64,000 nt of DNA from Piezodorus guildinii (Eukaryota; Arthropoda; Insecta; Hemiptera; Pentatomidae), in contig CM041295.1 in assembly GCA_023052935.1 (NCBI GenBank), positions 161,992,366-162,056,365 of the forward strand. The letters are read 5' to 3'. The notes beneath the pieces were generated by a model. That model made no database searches and was not told the origin of the DNA. It was given only the letters and a program-made list of their open reading frames with translations. Both the position numbers and the translations under genes were made by a program. This document shows positions 10,723-20,540 of the stretch, one piece after another; within the stretch, counting starts at the first letter, position 1, and every line of letters starts with the position of its first letter.

Positions 10723-13700
10723 GGAGTGTGCTCGCAGAGAGGCGACCGCACAGCAATATGTAACAACATCCGAGGTAAGCAATGCTGGTTGCCTATAATT
10801 AAAGTGTCTGGGGGAGTGAAGTGCTTAGTAGATACGGGGAGTTCTAGCACCATAATGACTCAGGAGGCGTTGGATAAGTTGTGCGATAGAGAGAGAGCAA
10901 CTCAGATTCGAAAATGCGATTGCCAGCTAATTACATTGGGGGGACCGTGTAAGGTAGAGGGAGAAGCAGAGATCGATCTAGGTCGTTGGGTGGAAAAAGG
11001 GGGTAATTTAAAGGTACATATAGTGGGTAACATGACCCGGGAATACCAGGTGATAGTGGGGTGTGACCTGCTAGGACGGGTAGGGGCAAGAGTCAGAAAC
11101 AGCCAGGGGATCTGGAGCATTAGGCTCGGACAACAGACTTACACATGTCGGGAAATCGTAAGTGGAAACAAGGCGCGGATAGGCGCAGTTAATAAAGTGG
11201 ACGACTGGAGGGACCTAATCAGGGCGGAATTTGGCGACATTTTTTTTCGAGAAGTTGAGATCTTAGGCGTGACGGGAAGGACTGTCCACGAGATCCCCCT
11301 GAAACAAAAACGGATCATTTATGTTAAGGAACGACGGTATCCTCAGGCGCTCCTCAAGCACATTCGGGAGGAGTTGGACAGTCTGCTGGCACAGGGGATC
11401 ATCGTTAACAGCACTTCGCCGTATAACAGCTCCTTATGGGCGGTGAAAAAGAAGGCGGTCCCAGGGGATGATACCGAACGGTACAGGGTGGTGATAGATA
11501 ATCGGCTCCTAGACGATAACACTGTGGACGAACGTTATCCGATTCCGCGTTTTGAGGATATCTTAGACAGACTGAGCGGAGCGGTGGTATTTAGCACGTT
11601 GGATCTTAAAGCCGGATATCATCAGATCAAGATGCACCCCCGGGATCAACCCAAAACGGCTTTTACCTTTGAAAGGGGGCACTACGAATTTACTAGAATG
11701 CCATTCGGACTCAAGGACGCTCCCATTACATTCCAGAGAATGATGGACGAATTTTTGAGGGGCCTGGACGAAACTGTCTGCCAGGTCTATATGGACGACC
11801 TGTTAGTCTTTAGTAGGTCAATGGACGAACATGTGGTACACTTGCGCCGGGTTTTTCAGAGGGTGCGTCAGTTCGTTCTCAAATTGTCCAAGGAAAAGTC
11901 GACACTGGGGCAAGAGCAGATCACTTTCCTCGGCCATACGATTTCTCGTGAGGGTGTCAAGCCGGACGCTACGAAAGTGGAAGCAATTCGACGTATGGCG
12001 ATTCCCCGGGATGTAAAAGGGATCCGTCGCCTCCTCGGAACACTTAACTATTATCGCCGGTTCGTTCCAGATATGGCGGAAGATCTGGTCCCTATTAATA
12101 ATTTGCTGAAAAAGGGGGCTAAGCTTGTCGTGACGCCGGTAATGGAACATAACATCCGTAAGTGCATGGATCGTTTACAGGCGGAACCGGTACTGGCGTT
12201 TCCGGACTTTACTAAGCCGTTCACCATTACTACCGATGCTAGCGAATACGCGGTGGGGGCGGTCTTGTCACAAGATCATGTCGGGGGCGATCGTCCTGTG
12301 GCGTATGCGAGCAGGAGCCTCACAGATGCGGAGACCCGGTATAGTGCTTTGGAGCGGGAGTTGCTGGGTATAGTGTGGGCAATAGAGCATTTTAGGCCCT
12401 ACGTTTTCGGGAGAAAATTCCGCGTCCATACCGATCACCGGCCGCTGCAGTGGGTCGGGAAGCTAAAAGAGTCCTCGGCGAGGGTCGCGAGGTGGAAGGA
12501 ATTTTTGGGTCAGTTCAACATCGAGATTGCCTATAAGCCTGGGAAGGACAACGTCGTGGCGGACTGGCTGTCGCGAGCCATTATGATCAATGCCGTAGAG
12601 GAAGGAGAGCCGTCCCGCGACGTGAGGCAGTTTCTGAGCGAGTGGACACCAGACGGCGAGGGAGAAGCTAGTGCTGCGGGAGTGGAGGGTGATGCGGGGT
12701 CGCCAGAAGACGGGAGCTCAGCGGACGATAGGCCGGTGGAAATGGAGGAGATTGATGAAATTATCAATGATAAGCGTCGCCAGGTCATTTGGAAAACGCG
12801 GACCGAAGGGACGGTAAAAATCGAATATCGCACATATGGTAAGTGCAAAATTAATATCATCTGGTCTCAACCAGGGGTTCGCGACGATCAAATTTGCAGG
12901 GCGTTGCTGGATGCATCGGAACCTGGGAAAGTACACCACCTTTACGTGGGGAACGCTACTATTTGGGACAAGGTTAGACGTATATGGCGCTGCGAGCGGA
13001 TCGGTGTCGATCGGTCGTTTATCCGGTGCCGGTACTCCGTGGAAACGCTTCAGGACGAGGAGCAGCAGAAGGAAGTAACCCTCGCGTACCACCAGGGTAA
13101 AACCAACCACCGCGGTGTGAATGAGACATTACACGCGTTGCGTAGGAGGTATTTTTGGTGGGGGATGAAAAAAACCATCCAAGACACGATCGGTGCGTGC
13201 GAAGTGTGCCTGCGCACAAAATACGACCGTCACCCCCCGGGGTGTCCAGGAGGAGACACCTACGGGGACGCGCCTCTCCAAGACCTCCAAATCGACACTT
13301 TCACCTGGAGGGGTTACAAGTGGGTCACCATTATAGACCTCTTTAGCAAGGTGGCCATGGGGTACCAGGTGCTCGACAAGTCCGCAGAAGCAGTATTAGA
13401 GGCCCTTCATGTCTGGATGCAATTCTATGGCGTACCTGGGAGAATTTCCTCGGACGGGGGACGAGAATTCGATAACGTCACGCTCCGGGAAGAAGCGAAA
13501 CGTCTCGATATAGCATGGCATTTCACAACGCCGGGTCATCCGAAAAGTAGGGGTAGCATTGAGAGGTTGCATAGCACCCTGAGCGATCACCTCCGCCTGT
13601 TTCAGGGCGAGAAGGGTTTGGAGCCGGACGTAGCTATGAGAAAGGCAATCGTGGCCTACAACCACTCCATCCACTCCGTCACTGGGTTCTCACCGAACGA

Positions 13701-14088
13701 GGTTTTATTCGGGTTGCATGGGCAGCGTCGCGACTGGATGGATACCACTACGAACGAGCGTTGCGTCAGCGACATCGTAGCCAATAGGGTCGAGGTGCGT
13801 AAAGTATGGGGCAAGGTGCGGCACAAGATGCAACGGGAGAAATGTGGGCGAGTGGAGCGGGAAAACCTTAAACTGCGTGAGCAGATGGGCGACATCAAGA
13901 TAGGTACTATCGTCTATCGCAAACTGACCACTAATCGGGGGAAGGAGTTGCTCCGGTACGAAGGCCCTTTCAGGGTAACCGCGATCAGAGAGCATAATCT
14001 CGTCACGATCGATAGTCTTCGGGAGCCTAAAAAGAAGCGCACAGTTCATATAGAACAGCTTAAGCTTCCAATGGTAGATCCGCGCTAA
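10723..14088 (+). CDS. pol: gypsy Pol polyprotein: protease, RT, RNase H, integrase
   Basis: The frame is open from just after a TGA at 10720 to TAA at 14086-14088, about 1,120 residues. In order: an aspartic protease active site (CLVDTGSSST); RT with STLDLKAGYHQIK and the catalytic YMDD (VCQVYMDDLLVFS); RNase H with TTDASEYAVGAVLSQD and the VHTDHRPLQW end; an HHCC zinc region (GKTNHRGVNETLHALRRRYF then CEVC); and an rve integrase core with IIDLFSKVA, SSDGGREFD and GSIERLH as the D, D, E residues. It is in the same frame as the end of gag, separated by stops at 10669 and 10720, so expression may need recoding or these may be mutations. All catalytic residues I look for are present. Confidence 0.93.
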   Translation, partial: GVCSQRGDRTAICNNIRGKQCWLPIIKVSGGVKCLVDTGSSSTIMTQEALDKLCDRERATQIRKCDCQLITLGGPCKVEGEAEIDLGRWVEKGGNLKVHIVGNMTREYQVIVGCDLLGRVGARVRNSQGIWSIRLGQQTYTCREIVSGNKARIGAVNKVDDWRDLIRAEFGDIFFREVEILGVTGRTVHEIPLKQKRIIYVKERRYPQALLKHIREELDSLLAQGIIVNSTSPYNSSLWAVKKKAVPGDDTERYRVVIDNRLLDDNTVDERYPIPRFEDILDRLSGAVVFSTLDLKAGYHQIKMHPRDQPKTAFTFERGHYEFTRMPFGLKDAPITFQRMMDEFLRGLDETVCQVYMDDLLVFSRSMDEHVVHLRRVFQRVRQFVLKLSKEKSTLGQEQITFLGHTISREGVKPDATKVEAIRRMAIPRDVKGIRRLLGTLNYYRRFVPDMAEDLVPINNLLKKGAKLVVTPVMEHNIRKCMDRLQAEPVLAFPDFTKPFTITTDASEYAVGAVLSQDHVGGDRPVAYASRSLTDAETRYSALERELLGIVWAIEHFRPYVFGRKFRVHTDHRPLQWVGKLKESSARVARWKEFLGQFNIEIAYKPGKDNVVADWLSRAIMINAVEEGEPSRDVRQFLSEWTPDGEGEASAAGVEGDAGSPEDGSSADDRPVEMEEIDEIINDKRRQVIWKTRTEGTVKIEYRTYGKCKINIIWSQPGVRDDQICRALLDASEPGKVHHLYVGNATIWDKVRRIWRCERIGVDRSFIRCRYSVETLQDEEQQKEVTLAYHQGKTNHRGVNETLHALRRRYFWWGMKKTIQDTIGACEVCLRTKYDRHPPGCPGGDTYGDAPLQDLQIDTFTWRGYKWVTIIDLFSKVAMGYQVLDKSAEAVLEALHVWMQFYGVPGRISSDGGREFDNVTLREEAKRLDIAWHFTTPGHPKSRGSIERLHSTLSDHLRLFQGEKGLEPDVAMRKAIVAYNHSIHSVTGFSPNEVLFGLHGQRRDWMDTTTNERCVSDIVANRVEVRKVWGKVRHKMQREKCGRVERENLKLREQMGDIKIGTIVYRKLTTNRGKELLRYEGPFRVTAIREHNLVTIDSLREPKKKRTVHIEQLKLPMVDPR

Positions 14089-14551
14089 CCACCGCGACCT
14101 GTCTTGCTCTCGCCTCTGCACGCCTCCTCGTTTCTCGTTGTGCAGTTCCGTCCATTTTTTTTATTACATATGTTTTTGTATTTTTGTCAGTAGGGGTGAG
14201 AATGTCAGTGCGCCGTTTTTGAAGAACTTTGTTCCTCATGTTATTTTTGTATCTTTTGATTTAGGTTAGTGTGTAGATATTGAGAAGTGTTATTGTGGTG
14301 TATTTTTTTTTTCTCTTTTCTTTTTACGTTTCTATGCAAGGGTGTTTTTGTTTTTTAGTGCTAGTTCTGTGCAGGTCTGTTATTTCCTTTTTTTTTTCTC
14401 AATCATTTTAGCTTGTAAGATTGTAATTAAATAGTCATTGTAATTGTGCAGTTAGTTTTAGATTGTAAGGTATCAAGGCTAAGGACTGCTCTCTCCATTT
14501 TGGGTGTGAGTTTCCAAAAATTGAGAGTATCTTTGTAAACTGGTGGGGGGG
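14089..14551 (+). other. gypsy 3' untranslated region and polypurine tract
   Basis: No ORF follows pol and I see no envelope gene. The region is T-rich and ends in the G-rich polypurine tract GGTGGGGGGG at 14542-14551, directly before the 3' LTR. Confidence 0.75.
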
Positions 14552-14732
14552 AGTTAAGGATAGGAGTCGAGCAGTATTAGCCTTAATACCATCTTGGGAT
14601 GTCAACAACATCCCAAACATATAAAAGGAGGATTACTTTCATGAATAAAGCAGTATTGTTTCTGGAACCGTGAGTGTTATTTCTTCTTAACCTTTTTCTT
14701 TTTTTTAATTCATTTGTCTCGACCAAGCATAA

Positions 14733-14734
<2 letters not shown>
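14552..14734 (+). repeat. 3' LTR of the gypsy element
   Basis: Same length and near-identical to the 5' LTR. It is followed by TATA and then a long dinucleotide repeat, so the element landed in a TA microsatellite. Confidence 0.95.

Positions 14735-14800
<66 letters not shown>
14735..14800. repeat. (TA)n then (GA)n microsatellite
   Basis: An uninterrupted TA run passes directly into GAGAGA. It is the apparent target site of the gypsy insertion; the left flank at 9200-9233 is also TA-rich. Confidence 0.95.
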
Positions 14801-14858
14801 AGGAGATTTAAGACCCTTTTATTCATTTAGCGTTGTAAAACGTAGTAATACTTTAATA

Positions 14859-15743
14859 TTGGGTTGTGTCACATGAAATGTCCGTTTTCAAGGTAAAGGA
14901 TTTTTATTAAAAATACGACATGAAAACAAGATAATTTTCTTCGAAGTATTTACCTTCTTTTTCTACACATTTTTCCCAACGTGACACCAACTTTTTTATA
15001 TCCGAACTGAAAAACTCTGAGCTTTGAAGAGTAACAAAATCTGAAAACGCACTTTCCACTTGATCATCATTTTCAAAAAGTTTTCTAAATTCCTGAACAG
15101 GTAATCTGTTGGAGACAAGTCGGGAGAATATGGTTACGGAAGAACATTGTAGCCCAGTTCTATCAATTTTTGCACGGTATGTTCTGAAACATGGGGTCTT
15201 GCTGGCGCTCAGTGAGTTACCTATGTATCGAGCTTTTTTACTTTCCCAATACACTTTAAATGTCTGGAAACGGTAGATGCACTTGCATTTAGTTGTGCTG
15301 AGAGTCCTTTAACTGTTTGGTGGGGGTTTCCTTCTACTGTATGTTTGAGGACATCGTTGTCTATTACGGACGGAGGTCTTCCTCGGAGCAAGTTTTCCAA
15401 GTCGGAATCCCCAGCTGAAAACATAGCAAACCAACGGCGAATGGTCGGTTCATTAACACCCCTTTCCCCAAAAGCCTTGCAAATATATCTAGCGGCCTCA
15501 GCTGCTGAATGGCCGAGTTTAAACTCGTACATAAATATTATTCGAAAATCGCGTGTTTCCATGTTCATATTTGGAGGTATACTAGAAAGTGGGTAATTGA
15601 TTGGGAAGCCAATGTTTATAATACGAAGGTAGAGGATTAGTAACTGTTTACTTTAAATATGTAAACGTTACAACAGAGACCTGCAAAATCCTTTATGTAT
15701 TTCAGAAACTATAAAAACAGACATTTCATGTGAAACAACCCAA
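14859..15743 (-). mobile_element. internally deleted mariner element
   Basis: Terminal inverted repeats of about 28 bp begin TTGGGTTGT(G/T)TCACATGAAA at both ends, flanked by the TA duplication (14857-14858, 15744-15745). At 885 bp it is shorter than an autonomous mariner of about 1.3 kb. The minus strand encodes the N-terminal DNA-binding part, then jumps to a C-terminal piece, so the central catalytic region is missing. Confidence 0.9.
14905..15568 (-). pseudogene. mariner transposase, N- and C-terminal remnants
   Basis: From 15568 to 15221 the frame is open and encodes the paired helix-turn-helix DNA-binding region (ERGVNEPTIRRWFAMFSAGD, then ASASTVSRHLKCIGKVKKL). It stops just where the WVPHEL linker would begin. 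Near 15130-15200, in another frame, ARPHVSEHTVQKLIELGYN and YSPDLSPTDY are the C-terminal landmarks including the third catalytic Asp. The segment with the first catalytic Asp is deleted. The protein cannot transpose, but the DNA ends look intact. Confidence 0.85.
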
Positions 15744-15745
15744 TA

Positions 15746-16904
15746 ATAAGAAATCGTTTTATGATCATAATCACCGTTAAAGCAGACTGGAGCATTTTTT
15801 TAAAATAAATTAGTGCACTTCGATTTTGTACCATATATTAAGTACATTTAAATCGGTTACGCTTATCACACGACTTTACCTTACCTCTGTTGTAAAATGA
15901 ATTTGAGAACTTTTAAACTAAATTAGTGCTGAAAAAACGTTAATGAACCACATTGAGTTCCGATAGAAAAATGTGTCCTAGATTAAATAATCAAACAATA
16001 TAAATAATTATCTACAAAAATCAGTTAGTTTTGCTTTCCGCTTTCCATCACTCTCCAAACCACATACAACTTTTTATATATTTTCCTGAAATGTTTAGCT
16101 TTCCAACGGTATTATTCTATCATACATCTATTGTACTACTGTTATGTTAAAAAAACAAATAAATATAGTTGCTCTTATCTGCTTCAGGTGGTTACCAAAT
16201 TCTTTCAACTCCTGTATTACCGAGTTTTTTACCAATGATATCAAGATTTTAAAAAACGCAATGGTTATTTTTTTTCGAATCTACGAAATTAAAGATACTT
16301 CAGAGGAGTATAATTTAAAAACTCGGCATATAAGCCCTGTCTGACTACTTCAATCAGAATGAAACCTAGGAAATATTAAATTCCATTGAATTTAACATCA
16401 CTATTTCGAGTTTAATAAAACTCGTTAGAGGCGCATATAAGCTTCTAAACTATGAAGTTTATTTATTTTTTTCAACATACCGTTTTTAACACGGTCACGC
16501 CGGGGCGAATATCAACGTTTTTCCGCTTGGGGCGGGACTGTGAGATCACAACTCTTACTATATCGCGATGAATGCGAGATAGTAACAGTTTTGACACACA
16601 CATATAACTTGAAGGAGTAATTATGGAAATATTTAAAAGAAAAAAATCTTATATTATTATTTATAATTAAAAATTAGTTCTTATGTTATTATTATTATAT
16701 ATTATACTCTTTTGTCATATTATGGGAATAAAAATATGAAAGGAAATCACGCACAGCTAAATAAAATTCTTAAAGAAGATTAATCAATTGAAATTAACCG
16801 ATTAGAGTCCATTGATGGGAGACGTTGAAAGTTATATATTTAATAAATAAACGCTTATACTTGTTAATTCCTACAATATATAATGTGGAGAAAAAATAAT
16901 TATA
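15746..16904. other. intron sequence, nothing recognised
   Basis: AT-rich. The only patch of different composition is a GC-richer stretch at about 16495-16560. No coding exon with flanking splice sites was found. Confidence 0.45.
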
Positions 16905-18570
16905 ATAATAGGCTCACCGAACCCGAAGGTTCGATGCCGATACCACCAAAATCTGTCTACACAGACTCCTCCCATGTTAACTGTTCAAGCCCACGCCCCC
17001 GAGATCAGCCTTAACGCAATCCTCCCATCGACGCTTCGGCCTACCTTTTGGACGTCTACCAGTCGGATCAGCGAATACCAACTTTCTCGGAATCCGCTCC
17101 TCATCGAGCCCAACAACTTTACTCGCCCATTTGAGTCTCCGCGATTCTATTAACTCAATTATATTCACAAGATACAAGTTCCGCGATTCCGCGTTGTGCA
17201 ACCTTCTAAACTCCCCAGTGGCTTCATCTCTCTTCGCACCAAATATTTTACGAAGTACCTCATTTTCAAAAAATCCTTAAGCCGTTGTTCATCCTCTAAA
17301 GTTCAAATCCGTAAAGAGCCGTCGAAAGAATAATAGTTTTATAAATTCTAACTTCTAAGTTTTTATGTAAAAGCCGCGAACTAAGTAACTTAACAACTGA
17401 ATAACATGCATTTGCCACCTTTAACCGGGCATTTATTTCTTCCTGGATTTCATTTTTTCTTGTTATCATTGAACCTAAATACTTGAATTTCTCTTCGTGT
17501 TCAAAAGTATGCCCTGATATATAAATATCACCAAGATCGCAACCGTTTCTGCTTCTAACCCTATATTTCGTCTTATCGATATTTATTACCAGTATTTAAT
17601 TCTAGTGCTATTTCTTTACCGGTTTTTATTAACACACTTGTATTTAGTTGTATGATTTCCGTGTCTTCACCTAGCAGTACCAAATCATCGGCATACCCTA
17701 AAACCGGAATCCTTTCACCCATATTAAAACCTTTCTCGGTGCACATCACCTTTTCTATGTAATAGTCTAAAGCTATATTAAATAACACATGTTAAAGGGA
17801 GTCACCCTGTTTCAAACCCGATCGCCGATCAAATGTCTCGGAGTAATTATGACCGATTCTAACTTTATGGAATGTTTCTATCCCTGTTCAATCATGATGT
17901 TATATAGCTTCTGACAGTCTATTGAATCATAAGCCTTTTTAAAATCGATATAAAGTTGATGGACTACACCGTTGTACTCCAATTTTTTTTCTAATACTTG
18001 ACGTAAGGAAAATATTTGATCAATAGTCGAGCGATTCCGCCTAAAACCACATTGGTAATCTCCGATAATTTCCTCAGCGTATTCCGTGATTCGGCTAGCT
18101 AGTATTGACCAGAATATTTTATAGCATACTGGGAGAAGAGAGATCCCACGATAGTTGTTACAATCCGTCCTCGGTCCTTTTGTGTGAATCGGAATAAGTA
18201 TTGATTCTTTCCATCTTCGGGCATTTTTTTATTTCCCCAGATCTTTTTAACTAAAACATGTAATTTGGAAACGCCCGCTTCTCCACACGCCTTGATTAAT
18301 TCACTCGTGATATTATCATTTCCTGCAGCTTTATAACGTTTTAATTTTCCTATAGCCATTTCGACTTCCTCTTTACTCGGTGCGTCTATCCATGGTTCAG
18401 CGCTCTGATATTCAGAGAAAGGAGATTGATTATTATTTTCCATATTTAAAACGCCGTCAAAGTGTTGTTTTAATGTATTTAATAACTCAGTCGGTTCCGC
18501 AATTATATTGTTATTTGCATCTTTAACCGCATTCAATAGGGGTTCAAATTTTTTTCGAGAGTATCTTAAA
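16905..18570 (-). pseudogene. RTE-like LINE reverse transcriptase, decayed copy
   Basis: The same family as the LINE at 38767. It reads from 18570 down: a pre-RT linker (EEVEMAIGKLKRYKAAGNDN), RT entry (SELIKACGEAGVSKLHVLVK), the YADD catalytic box (LGYADDLVLLGEDTE near 17690) and a C-terminal ESRRLKWASKVVGLDEERIP near 17120. Frameshifts occur near 18230, 17810 and 17570, and a deletion of about 45 bp near 17880 removes sequence kept in the other copy. The 3' end is GGTTCGGTGAGCC-like sequence followed by an ATT-type tail at about 16895-16910. Confidence 0.8.
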
Positions 18571-18589
18571 GGCAAAATAATAGAAATAG

Positions 18590-19386
18590 AAAAACACAGA
18601 TTCACTCACAACCTCTCCTCCGGGTATGTGAGATCCGTCAGCCAAAGGGTGGCCACTCACAAAATTAGTCGTAGGAGTAATCACCCTACACTAAAAATTG
18701 CACCGTGAAACGTGAGTTTACACCGCGGGGCCCAGGGCCTACACTGCCTGTCGCGCCACTGGAAAAAAAAAATACAATATTATATATATTTTTGTTCGTT
18801 GATGGCTCACTGTATAGTATATCAACAAAAAAAGTTGGTTAGAAGAATAAAATAAATTAAATCCCGGTCACAAAGAAAAAACACAATGGAGACTATTAAA
18901 TTCTTACGTTGCGATCGCGTGTCAGGCCTTAATTAGGGGGTTTATTACTAGACAATGTTGATCATCTCTTTTTGCAAGGACTGATAATCATCACCTTCTT
19001 TTCAGAACATTTAAAATTTTACATGTACATATTAAATATCTAACAAATGTGTGACCATATGAAATATCTATCATTTTGGCCTTTTAATTCTTTGGAATAT
19101 TATGATTTTTTTATTTGTAAAATGATTAAACTGCATTGTATGTGTGTGCGCGTGTCCGTGAATGCTTGCATTTGTATACTTTAGGTAAATGTAATGCTTT
19201 AATAGGTGCCCACTGCTCCTGCATTTTCGTTAATAGGAAAGAAACTTATTAAAACAATAATCATACTCTGGTTTACATTGCAAACAGTTATCGTGGTTTT
19301 ATATATCTTAATATTACATTATAGTATTGTTTTAACAATATAATTTACTTTAAGGGGCGTAAAGAATAATGAAAAATTATTTGCAG
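18590..19386. other. intron; short GC-rich patch, otherwise unassigned
   Basis: About 18600-18760 is GC-richer than its surroundings (CCGCGGGGCCCAGGGCC) and may be the 5' end of the adjacent LINE or a SINE body. I could not identify tRNA A and B boxes. The rest is AT-rich with no gene seen. Confidence 0.35.
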
Positions 19387-19554
19387 GTGTCGTGACGACC
19401 GATCACACAAGGGGAAGAAAAACTTCAAAATGGTTGAAGTCTTTTTTAGCTAAAGGGTTCAGACGGCGAGGTTCATCTAAGAAAACAAGAAATACAGATT
19501 TGCCCCGTTCCGAATGTTCAAGCCTCCCAACGACATCAAACATATCAACGTCTG
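19387..19554 (+). CDS. host gene exon 3 of 12 seen (56 codons), basic
   Basis: Acceptor TTTGCAG ends at 19386; donor GTAAGT starts at 19555. It encodes KWLKSFLAKGFRRRGSSKK followed by TTSNISTS, the same basic, hydrophobic, basic, Ser/Thr-rich order as the 8971 exon. The segment would form a basic amphipathic helix in principle. One Cys is present (SECSS). Both ends are phase 1; it joins to 20319 through a split Glu codon. Confidence 0.88.
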
Positions 19555-19779
19555 GTAAGTAATAATTCTTTATTTTTAGTTGCTAAAACATCAAAAAGGT
19601 ATCGCTTCTGGAACAAAGATAATTAATCTCTTTGGCTAAGTGTTTAATCCCCGATAGGGATACTTCAGGTCCTAGGTGCGAACCCGGCTGTGGTAAGATA
19701 ATTATTTATTCTGTCACTACAGCCCTTGGGCGATCCTGAGGTAAGGAGGCCCTGCTATGGCTCTCCCAGCCTATAACGT

Positions 19780-20093
19780 GGGGCATAATCGAATGATCGT
19801 CATAATCGAACGATCGGACTTCGATGAATTAAATAATCGAATGATTGCATAATCGGATGATCGAATGATTAATATGCATTCTAAAAGACAATATGGCACA
19901 ATTCCCCTCTTTATGATTGCTGCCTACCTGGCTGAGCCTAGGTGCAGATATGCATATAATTTGTGTGGCGATCAAAAAAAAAGTTTAAAAAATTCAGTTC
20001 GAATGATCATTCGTTTCTCCAAACCGATAAATTCGAATTATTGAAATAATCGAATGATCTTATAATCGTCATTCGATTATGCCCACCCCTACT
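19780..20093. mobile_element. MITE-like element with GGGCATAATCGAATGA inverted repeats
   Basis: GGGCATAATCGAATGA near 19789 recurs as its reverse complement near 20070-20086. Variants of AATCGAATGATC are repeated several times internally. There is no coding capacity. The right end (AGGGGTGGGCATAATCG when reversed) resembles hAT-type termini, but I could not confirm an 8-bp target duplication. Confidence 0.55.
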
Positions 20094-20318
20094 ATTGACA
20101 CCCTTGCTGCACAGGTCGCCAAGCAAAAGTGCGGATTCTTACATGTACTGAACCAAAAACTTTATAGGTGGTTGAGGTACTGGTTACTTTTTATATTTTT
20201 AATACTGACACAGTTAAGAATTATTAAAACAATAATAGGTATTGCCCGTTGACGATAGATTATCATTTTTTATAATCTGCATTGCATACCACCTATTATT
20301 CATCGCATTTCTTTTCAG

Positions 20319-20387
20319 AACCTGTAAATCCAGATGTCACAAACCCTTACCTCATTACAATAATAGAAGAGTTAGCGGAAACTGGAG
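20319..20387 (+). CDS. host gene exon 4 of 12 seen (23 codons)
   Basis: Acceptor CTTTTCAG ends at 20318; donor GTATCT starts at 20388. It encodes PVNPDVTNP then YLITIIEELAETG. The ITIIEE stretch has the hydrophobic-then-acidic pattern that recurs in later exons, though less exactly. Both ends are phase 1, with split Glu codons. Confidence 0.8.
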
Positions 20388-20540
20388 GTATCTACACTTT
20401 AATATTCTAAATATAATTTTTCTATTGTTCAAACCAACATATTTTAAATTTTTATCATGTTTAAATTATGGTATAATCCATAAAATAAAAAAAGAATATA
20501 AAAAATAAATAAATAAAAAATTATACTTAATATTCTTCTT

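Larger units (their letters stand above)
9234..14734 (+). mobile_element. Ty3/gypsy LTR retrotransposon, young copy
   Basis: Two 183-bp LTRs (9234-9416 and 14552-14734) differ at two positions that I can see, start AGTTA and end TAACT, and are flanked by the 4-bp duplication TATA (9230-9233, 14735-14738). A primer-binding site follows the left LTR and a G-rich polypurine tract precedes the right one. The interior codes for Gag (frameshifted) and one long intact Pol in the order protease, RT, RNase H, integrase, which places it in Ty3/gypsy. It lies in the intron between host exons 2 and 3, in the same orientation as the gene. Confidence 0.95.

Noticed and set aside
18590..18770. tRNA-derived SINE in the GC-rich patch
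   Set aside because: I could not find a B-box such as GGTTCGANTCC at the right place, nor a target duplication.
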